Assembly: GCA_015055785.1 (NCBI GenBank) | Contig: SVHQ01000136.1 | Location: forward strand, 1-5,118 | Direction of reading: 5' to 3' | Source: Clostridiales bacterium | GTDB lineage: Bacteria; Bacillota_A; Clostridia; Christensenellales; Borkfalkiaceae | Length of the DNA: 5,118 nucleotides | Shown here: piece after piece, positions 1-3,978 of the stretch | How the letters are laid out: every line of letters begins with the position of its first letter | How positions within the stretch are numbered: the stretch's first letter is position 1 | Translations under genes and position numbers: made by a program | Notes under the pieces: generated by a model | Told to the model about the DNA's origin: nothing | Seen by the model: the letters and a program-made list of their open reading frames with translations, nothing else | The model's database searches: none

Positions 1-78
1 CGCATCATCACAGCGAAGGGTAAGTATTTTTCCCTTATAAATATAATTTTTTCGGATTGTTTTCTCTTCGTAATCCAT
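1..78 (-). CDS. NUDIX hydrolase, ADP-ribose pyrophosphatase-like (5' end only)
   Basis: Only the first 26 codons lie in the window; the gene runs off the left edge. The peptide begins MDYEEKTI, followed by the IYKGKILTLRCDD segment. This resembles the N-terminus of bacterial ADP-ribose pyrophosphatases (NudF type), where an EEKTI-like stretch leads into an 'I(Y/F)xGK(I/V)xxLxxDxV' strand ahead of the NUDIX domain. Enzymes of that family hydrolyse ADP-ribose to AMP and ribose 5-phosphate in the cytoplasm. The start is well supported: an AAGGAG site (86-91) sits 7 nt upstream of the ATG (78-76). A leftward promoter lies just beyond at 110-139. The NUDIX box itself is outside the window, so the family call rests on N-terminal resemblance alone. 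That this is a coding start is much surer than its function. Confidence 0.6.
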   Translation of the reverse strand, partial: MDYEEKTIRKNYIYKGKILTLRCDDA

Positions 79-109
79 AAAACCGCTCCTTCTACTCGTC
101 TTTTTTCTT

Positions 110-139
110 ATTATAGCACATTTTTTCATAAAGAAGCAA
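110..139 (-). promoter_or_regulatory. Leftward promoter for the NUDIX-like gene
   Basis: Read on the minus strand, there is a perfect -10 TATAAT (115-110) preceded by TGC, which makes an extended -10. A -35-like TTGCTT (139-134) lies 18 bp upstream. Transcription would start near 103, giving a short leader that contains the AAGGAG site at 91-86. This is a sequence match only, to the housekeeping sigma-A consensus. Confidence 0.65.
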
Positions 140-158
140 TATTTTTTCGAAAAACATC

Positions 159-187
159 TTGATTTTTTACAAAAGATTGTGTATAAT
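159..187 (+). promoter_or_regulatory. Rightward promoter for the DUF4364/TSCPD gene pair
   Basis: A -35 TTGATT (159-164), an exact 17-bp spacer and a consensus -10 TATAAT (182-187) form a clear sigma-A-type promoter. The predicted start near 194 leaves a leader of about 70 nt. That leader contains a short GC hairpin (CGCGC 227-231 with GCGCG 236-240, loop GACT) and then the GAGGAG ribosome site. It is back to back with the leftward promoter, with 43 bp between the two -35 and -10 blocks (139 to 182). I see no operator sequence that I can name. Confidence 0.75.
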
Positions 188-264
188 GTATGCAACGCAT
201 TTTTGGAATTTATACAATATCGTACGCGCGCGACTGCGCGGCTTGAGGAAGAGGAGATTTACGA

Positions 265-792
265 ATGCAAATACAAGGCGAAACGTCCGTCAATAAACTC
301 ATTCTACTTTTCGTTTTCGATAAGATGGAAACGGCGCTTTCCGAGCGCACCATAGTGGAAATGTGTACGGCGGGGAATAATTGGCTTAACTACATGGATT
401 GCGTGGAGCTTTTGCCCAGACTTTTGGACGATGGGTTTATTTGCCGCGTGTCCCCTTCCGCAGAAGAAACCTTGTATATGATTACGAAAGACGGTCGGGA
501 CAGCTTGAACAGTTTCTATATCAACATCCCGAAAAGTATTCGCGACGAGATTTCCGCATTTGTCAAGAATAACAGCGGCAAGCTCCGCAACCGTCAAGAA
601 TGCAAGTCGGACTATTATCAAAACGTGGACGGCTCGTACACGGTACTCTTAAAAATCCTTGCGCCCGGGCAACCGATGCTTGATTTGAAGTTCGTAATTC
701 CCGACAAAAAAACGGCGCAACGCATTTATAAAAACTGGGAATGCAAGGCTTCCGATTTGTATTCCGCAATTTACGAAACTTTGGTGGATTGA
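265..792 (+). CDS. DUF4364 family protein, winged-helix-like
   Basis: This 175-aa protein has the layout I associate with DUF4364, a family of unknown function common in Clostridia. An N-terminal helical, winged-helix-like part (about residues 8-82) opens with KLILLFVFDKM and ends in a YMITKDGRDSL segment (71-81). An 'IP' turn (88-89) and a charged linker follow. The C-terminal half (about 115-175) contains the SYTVLLKI strand (124-131), DLKFVIPDKKTAQRIYKNW (140-158) and a final helix. The 'xITxxGRxxL' element resembles the wing region of MarR/PadR-type regulators, so DNA binding is plausible but inferred; no target can be read from sequence. The start is supported by GAGGAG (251-256), 8 nt before ATG. 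It has no signal peptide or membrane segment, so it is probably cytoplasmic. The next gene begins 55 bp later with no convincing terminator between, so co-transcription is likely. Confidence 0.85.
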   Translation: MQIQGETSVNKLILLFVFDKMETALSERTIVEMCTAGNNWLNYMDCVELLPRLLDDGFICRVSPSAEETLYMITKDGRDSLNSFYINIPKSIRDEISAFVKNNSGKLRNRQECKSDYYQNVDGSYTVLLKILAPGQPMLDLKFVIPDKKTAQRIYKNWECKASDLYSAIYETLVD

Positions 793-847
793 TTTTCTAA
801 TCTCCCCTTTGCGCCCTTGGGCGATTATATTTTATGAGGTGATTATT

Positions 848-1102
848 ATGTTTACTTATGCTACGAAAGGCACTTGCTCCAGAACAATCGTTTTTGACGT
901 TGATAACGAAAATAAATTGCATAGCGTACGCTTTATCGGCGGTTGCGGCGGCAACCTGCAAGGGATTGCAAAACTCGTAGAAGGCAAAGATATTGATGAA
1001 ATCGAAACCTTGCTCACGGGTATCCGTTGCAGAAACAACACGTCTTGCCCCGATCAACTTGCAAAAGCCATCGGCGAATATAAGGCGTCGAGAAACGGCT
1101 AA
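848..1102 (+). CDS. Small TSCPD-domain protein (TIGR03905 type, four conserved Cys)
   Basis: This is an 84-aa protein. It has the signature TSCPD at residues 65-69, inside IRCRNNTSCPDQL, and a GGCGGN turn at 31-36. Its only cysteines are C10, C33, C61 and C67, which matches the stand-alone four-cysteine TSCPD family. The same domain occurs at the C-terminus of some adenosylcobalamin-dependent (class II) ribonucleotide reductases, and the cysteines could bind a metal; the free-standing proteins have no settled function that I know of. An upstream in-frame ATG at 809 would add 13 residues. I prefer ATG 848 because GAGGTGAT (836-843) is a good anti-SD match at the right distance and homologues begin at the equivalent of MFTYATKG. 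It probably shares a transcript with the DUF4364 gene and ends at the terminator starting at 1120. Confidence 0.88.
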   Translation: MFTYATKGTCSRTIVFDVDNENKLHSVRFIGGCGGNLQGIAKLVEGKDIDEIETLLTGIRCRNNTSCPDQLAKAIGEYKASRNG

Positions 1103-1119
1103 CCCCTTTTAATATCATC

Positions 1120-1151
1120 AAAAAAGCAGCGATTTTATCGCTGCTTTTTTT
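1120..1151. terminator. Symmetric, probably bidirectional terminator between TSCPD gene and purH
   Basis: A 14-bp perfect stem (1120-1133 with 1137-1150) with a TTT loop has a GCAGCGAT core flanked by an A-run on the left and a T-run (1145-1151) on the right. Read rightward it ends the DUF4364/TSCPD transcript 17 nt after its stop codon. Read leftward it gives the same hairpin followed by T residues, 36 nt after the purH stop. It sits in the only gap between two convergent genes, which fits a shared terminator. Confidence 0.9.
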
Positions 1152-1186
1152 AATTACTCTATACCGTGTACGCGTTGAAGGGAATT

Positions 1187-2725
1187 TTAGTGCTTGAAAT
1201 GTCTATCCCCAACAAAGATCATGGCAATTCCCGCCGCATCGCACGCGTCGATGGAAAGTTGATCTTTAATACTGCCGCCAGGCTGTACGATCGCCGTAAT
1301 ACCTGCCTTCACACATTCTTCCACGCAATCAGGGAACGGGAAGAACGCGTCGGACGCCATTACAGAGCCTTTCACTTCTTCGCCAGCGTGCGCAATCGCT
1401 TGCTGCGCCGCCCAAATGCGGTTCGTTTGCCCCATACCAATCCCCGTCGTTCTATCTTCTTTCCCGACAACAATTGCGTTGGATTTGGTATGTTTAACGA
1501 CCTTCCAATTAAACATCAACGCCTTCATTTCTGCTTCCGTAGGCGCGCGCTTAGTCACCACTTTCAAATTCTCAGGTGCAAACAACGTATTGTCATAGTC
1601 TTGCACAAGCAAACCGCCGTACACCTTCTTCATATCGTACGCGCTTGCTTCGCGTTTCGCCTTGATATCAGGAAGCTCCAATAAGCGGATATTCTTCTTT
1701 TGTTTCAAAATTTCCAATGCACCGTCCGTAAAGCTTTCCGCGATAACAATTTCGATGAAAATCTTGTTAATTTCCGTCGCCGTCGCTTCGTCCACTTGAC
1801 CGTTTATCGCCAAAATGCCGCCAAAGACGGATACAGGGTCGGATTCATACGCTTTTACGTATGCTTCATGAATGGTCTTACCCACGCCAACACCGCAAGG
1901 ATTTGCGTGTTTACAAGCTACTACGCAAGGCTCGTCAAATTCTTTTACAAGCTCCAACGCGCCGTTTGCGTCGTTGATATTGTTATAGGAAAGTTCCTTA
2001 CCCCAAAGCTGTTTTGCTTTGGAAAGCGAGCCTGCACGAATAAATTCTTCGCTATAATAGGACGCGCCTTGATGAGGATTTTCGCCATAGCGCATATCTT
2101 GCGTTTTTTCGTAGGCGAAAGTGATGCTGTCGGGGAAACGAATCTCCAATTTTTCCGCCAAGTAGTTGGAAATCATGCTATCGTAAACCGCCGTGTGCGC
2201 GAATACTTTATATTGTAAGTACTTCTTCGTATCAAGAGTGATTTCCCCTGCTTCCAACTCAGAAAGCACGCGTTCATAGTCTTTCGGATCGACAACAACC
2301 GCCACGTCTTGGTAGTTCTTCGCCGCCGCACGAAGCATCGTCGGACCGCCGATATCAATGTTTTCCACCGCGTCTTCAAAGGAAACGTTCGGTTTGGATA
2401 TCGTCGCCTTGAAAGGATACAAGTTTACCGCAACGATATCAATCGTATTGATGCCGAGCTTTTCAAGCTGCGCCATATGCTCGGGATTGGAGCGCATGGC
2501 AAGCAACCCTGCGTGCACGATGGGGTGCAACGTTTTTACGCGCCCGTCCAAACATTCGGGAAAACCCGTCAGCTCGCTGATCCCAATAACGGGAAGCCCT
2601 GCGTCTTTGAGCGCTTTTGCCGTACCGCCCGTGGAAATGATTTCATAGTCGCACGCGATCAAACGTTGACAAAATTCCACGATACCCGACTTATCGGAAA
2701 CGCTTACCAATGCTCTTTTCTTCAT
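1187..2725 (-). CDS. purH: Bifunctional AICAR formyltransferase / IMP cyclohydrolase
   Basis: The 512-aa product is the usual length for PurH, which catalyses the last two steps of de novo purine synthesis: AICAR plus 10-formyl-THF to FAICAR, then ring closure to IMP. The N-terminal MGS-like cyclohydrolase domain (about 1-195) shows SVSDKSG (8-14), STGGT (31-35), GRVKTLHP (61-68), NLYPF (101-105) and [12 protein letters not shown] (123-134). The C-terminal transformylase domain shows RYGENPHQ (212-219) and KHANPCG (272-278) with the catalytic Lys272-His273 pair. It continues with VKHTKSNA (410-417), SDAFFPFPD (458-466), QPGGSIKD (481-488) and the typical RHFKH end. The AGGAG site (2738-2734) lies 8 nt before the ATG. 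It appears intact. No other purine gene is adjacent: the upstream neighbour is divergent and the downstream one convergent, so it is a single-gene unit. No purine riboswitch fits in the 50-bp upstream gap, and I cannot identify a convincing promoter. Confidence 0.98.
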   Translation of the reverse strand: MKKRALVSVSDKSGIVEFCQRLIACDYEIISTGGTAKALKDAGLPVIGISELTGFPECLDGRVKTLHPIVHAGLLAMRSNPEHMAQLEKLGINTIDIVAVNLYPFKATISKPNVSFEDAVENIDIGGPTMLRAAAKNYQDVAVVVDPKDYERVLSELEAGEITLDTKKYLQYKVFAHTAVYDSMISNYLAEKLEIRFPDSITFAYEKTQDMRYGENPHQGASYYSEEFIRAGSLSKAKQLWGKELSYNNINDANGALELVKEFDEPCVVACKHANPCGVGVGKTIHEAYVKAYESDPVSVFGGILAINGQVDEATATEINKIFIEIVIAESFTDGALEILKQKKNIRLLELPDIKAKREASAYDMKKVYGGLLVQDYDNTLFAPENLKVVTKRAPTEAEMKALMFNWKVVKHTKSNAIVVGKEDRTTGIGMGQTNRIWAAQQAIAHAGEEVKGSVMASDAFFPFPDCVEECVKAGITAIVQPGGSIKDQLSIDACDAAGIAMIFVGDRHFKH

Positions 2726-2775
2726 AATTTATACTCCTACGTAATTTTTTGCTATTTTTTGTGAATACTAAACGT

Positions 2776-3129
2776 ATGATTATCTTATACGTTTTACTGG
2801 TTGCCTATATTCTCGCCATCAATTTCTATTCGTTTTTACTCGTAAAATCCTTGCGCGACAAGGAAAAACTCGCCGAGCTCGACATTCACGACACGCTCAC
2901 CGAAGAAAAGAGAAATCAACGCCAAAAGCCTACTGAAAAGTCCACAGGCAAACTGTGCATAGCAGGATTATTAGGCGGCGCAATCACCATTTACGTTTGT
3001 ATGTTCGTACTCAAATATAAGCGGTCGGATATGTTGCTTATGGTATTGATGCCACTTTTGGGGGTACTCAATATTTATTTATGGGTACTCTTGTTTCGTT
3101 CGGGCTTTTCTTTCTTTGTTCTTCGGTAA
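2776..3129 (+). CDS. Small three-helix membrane protein, DUF1294-like
   Basis: This 117-aa protein has three hydrophobic segments: about residues 2-23, 60-79 and 86-107. A charged loop (24-59, rich in K, R, E and D) separates the first two. The segment GLLGGAITIYVCMFVLKYKR (64-83) followed by a hydrophobic 'MP' helix (92-93) resembles the second half of DUF1294, whose members carry 'LLGGxxGxxxGMxxxxHKT' and then a 'P' helix. The characteristic HKT is YKR here, so it is a divergent member at best and its function is unknown. By the positive-inside rule the loop should be cytoplasmic. The start is uncertain: ATG 2776 begins directly at the first helix, while in-frame GTG 2761 and TTG 2749 would add residues; none has a visible Shine-Dalgarno site. 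It is divergent from purH with only 50 bp between starts and is followed by its own terminator. Confidence 0.72.
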   Translation: MIILYVLLVAYILAINFYSFLLVKSLRDKEKLAELDIHDTLTEEKRNQRQKPTEKSTGKLCIAGLLGGAITIYVCMFVLKYKRSDMLLMVLMPLLGVLNIYLWVLLFRSGFSFFVLR

Positions 3130-3162
3130 TATTATAACACATTCGAGTAAAATAACACAACC

Positions 3163-3191
3163 AAACCGAGAAAGTTTTTTTCGGTTTTTTT
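3163..3191 (+). terminator. Terminator of the DUF1294-like gene
   Basis: AAACCGA (3163-3169) pairs with TCGGTTT (3181-3187). The stem can extend inward by GAAA pairing with TTTT (one G-T pair), leaving a 3-nt loop. A T-run to 3191 follows the GC core. It lies 34 nt after the stop codon and separates this gene from the tRNA promoter. Confidence 0.8.
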
Positions 3192-3201
3192 AAGAAAGTT
3201 C

Positions 3202-3309
3202 AAAAAACGCTCCACCGCGAGAAAAAATCAAGACCCTGAAAAAAAATTTGTAAATTTTTGAAAAAACACCTAAAAAATGTTTGACAATTTATCTTAATAA
3301 TGCTATTAT
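3202..3309 (+). promoter_or_regulatory. Strong promoter of the tRNA cluster with upstream A-tracts
   Basis: A consensus -35 TTGACA (3281-3286), a 17-bp spacer and a -10 TATTAT (3304-3309) preceded by TGC (extended -10) form the best promoter in the window. Upstream lie A-tracts at 3202-3207, 3222-3227, 3239-3246, 3261-3266 and 3272-3277, spaced at about one or two helical turns. Such tracts are typical of curved DNA or UP elements at stable-RNA promoters. The start site would be near 3316, about 34 nt before the first tRNA. The promoter hexamers are seen directly; the curvature or UP role is inferred. Confidence 0.88.
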
Positions 3310-3349
3310 ATACAAGCGCTATCGATGCGGCGGCGTTAAGCGAAGAAAT

Positions 3350-3423
<74 letters not shown>

Positions 3424-3447
3424 CTTTTTTTAGGGCGAGCATTGAAT

Positions 3448-3524
3448 GCGCCTGTAGCTCAGTTGGATAGAGCAACGGCCTTCTAAGCCGTGTGTCAGGA
3501 GTTCGAATCTCTTCAGGCGCACCA
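3448..3524 (+). tRNA. tRNA-Arg (anticodon TCT)
   Basis: The acceptor stem GCGCCTG (3448-3454) pairs with CAGGCGC (3514-3520); discriminator A3521 and CCA 3522-3524 follow. The anticodon stem ACGGC/GCCGT holds loop CTTCTAA, with anticodon TCT at 3482-3484, which reads AGA and AGG. The T-arm AGGAG/CTCTT contains one G-T pair. All four arms fold normally. Confidence 0.96.
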
Positions 3525-3530
3525 AAATAT

Positions 3531-3608
3531 GGCGGGCATAGCTCAGTTGGTTAGAGCGCCAGATTGTGGCCCTGGAGGTCGTGAGTTCGATTCTCTCTGC
3601 CCGCCCCA
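3531..3608 (+). tRNA. tRNA-His (anticodon GTG) with encoded G-1
   Basis: Acceptor GCGGGCA (3532-3538) pairs with TGCCCGC (3598-3604). An extra G at 3531 can pair with C3605, giving the G-1:C73 pair that is the identity element for histidyl-tRNA synthetase. CCA is encoded at 3606-3608. Loop TTGTGGC holds anticodon GTG at 3566-3568. The anticodon stem is CCAGA against CCTGG, so its innermost pair (31-39) is an A-C mismatch. Confidence 0.96.
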
Positions 3609-3623
3609 CTTTATTTAACACAT

Positions 3624-3699
3624 TGGGGTGTCGCCAAGTGGTTAAGGCACCGGATTTTGATTCCGGCATTCGTAGGTTCAAATCCTGCCACCCCAGCCA
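3624..3699 (+). tRNA. tRNA-Gln (anticodon TTG)
   Basis: The acceptor stem TGGGGTG (3624-3630) pairs with CACCCCA (3689-3695). The weak first pair U1-A72 and discriminator G3696 are typical glutamine features. CCA is encoded at 3697-3699. The anticodon stem CCGGA/TCCGG holds loop TTTTGAT, with anticodon TTG at 3657-3659. Confidence 0.97.
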
Positions 3700-3723
3700 T
3701 TAAAGGCACACTTAAAAAAGGTT

Positions 3724-3799
3724 GGCCCATTAGCTCAGTCGGTAGAGCACCTGATTTTTAATCAGGGTGTCCGGAGTTCGAGTCTCCGATGGACCACCA
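3724..3799 (+). tRNA. tRNA-Lys (anticodon TTT), acceptor stem with a C3-A70 mismatch
   Basis: The acceptor strands are GGCCCAT (3724-3730) and ATGGACC (3789-3795). Six pairs form, but C3726 faces A3793, so pair 3-70 is mismatched. Discriminator A3796 and CCA 3797-3799 follow. The D-arm, the T-arm (CGGAG/CTCCG) and the anticodon stem CCTGA/TCAGG are all perfect. Anticodon TTT is at 3757-3759. Apart from the mismatch it is a standard lysine tRNA and would read both AAA and AAG. Confidence 0.94.
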
Positions 3800-3803
3800 A
3801 TAT

Positions 3804-3879
3804 GGACGATTAGCTCAGCTGGTAGAGCAATTGACTCTTAATCAATGGGCCCAGGGTTCGAGTCCCTGATCGTCCACCA
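3804..3879 (+). tRNA. tRNA-Lys (anticodon CTT)
   Basis: The acceptor stem GGACGAT (3804-3810) pairs fully with ATCGTCC (3869-3875); discriminator A3876 and CCA 3877-3879 follow. The anticodon stem ATTGA/TCAAT holds loop CTCTTAA, with anticodon CTT at 3837-3839, which reads AAG. It is the last gene of the cluster and lies only 4 bp after the TTT isoacceptor, with which it shares most of its D-arm. Confidence 0.96.
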
Positions 3880-3880
3880 G

Positions 3881-3926
3881 ATGTGAACAGTTCGTTTTTG
3901 GAACCCCAAGAGCGAACTGTTCTCAT
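3881..3926. repeat. Long imperfect inverted repeat (hairpin) just after the tRNA cluster
   Basis: The core GAACAGTTCG (3885-3894) is exactly complementary to CGAACTGTTC (3913-3922). Pairing continues inward to 3901/3906 (two G-T pairs, loop AACC) and outward to 3881/3926 with one T-T mismatch. That makes arms of about 21 bp. Only a weak T-stretch (TTT at 3926-3928) follows, so it is not a textbook intrinsic terminator. It may still be the first of two tandem terminators of the tRNA transcript, a 3' processing or stability element, or a small palindromic repeat. Confidence 0.7.
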
Positions 3927-3948
3927 TTAAAAAAGCATACAAAAAAAT

Positions 3949-3978
3949 AAGCTGTCCTTGTTTACAAGGGCGGCTTTT
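3949..3978. terminator. Probable bidirectional terminator between tRNA cluster and transposase
   Basis: AAGCTGTCCTTG (3949-3960) pairs with CAAGGGCGGCTT (3965-3976) as a 12-bp stem with two G-T pairs and loop TTTA. On the plus strand it is followed by only four T (3975-3978) before GTTATAC. On the minus strand it is followed by TTATTTTTTT (3950-3941), a much better T-tract. It can therefore end the leftward transposase transcript and, less strongly, the tRNA transcript. Confidence 0.72.

Noticed and set aside
190..200. ATGC-AAC-GCAT inverted repeat at the predicted transcription start
   Set aside because: A 4-bp stem with a 3-nt loop is too short to distinguish from chance.
812..823. CGCCC-TT-GGGCG inverted repeat between the DUF4364 and TSCPD genes
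   Set aside because: A 2-nt loop cannot close that stem fully and only mixed A/T follows, so it is not a convincing terminator or operator.
809..847. Upstream in-frame ATG adding 13 residues to the TSCPD protein
   Set aside because: There is no Shine-Dalgarno site before 809, whereas GAGGTGAT at 836-843 serves ATG 848 and the family's N-terminus begins there.
1166..2764. Several long rightward open frames antisense to purH (up to 172 codons)
   Set aside because: purH has a complete set of family motifs on the minus strand; the antisense frames are rich in R, C and H and have no ribosome sites or known domains.
3424..3431. T-run after tRNA-Gly as an internal terminator
   Set aside because: The only upstream hairpin is the tRNA's own T-arm and acceptor stem, and five more tRNAs follow with no new promoter; at most it is a weak attenuator.
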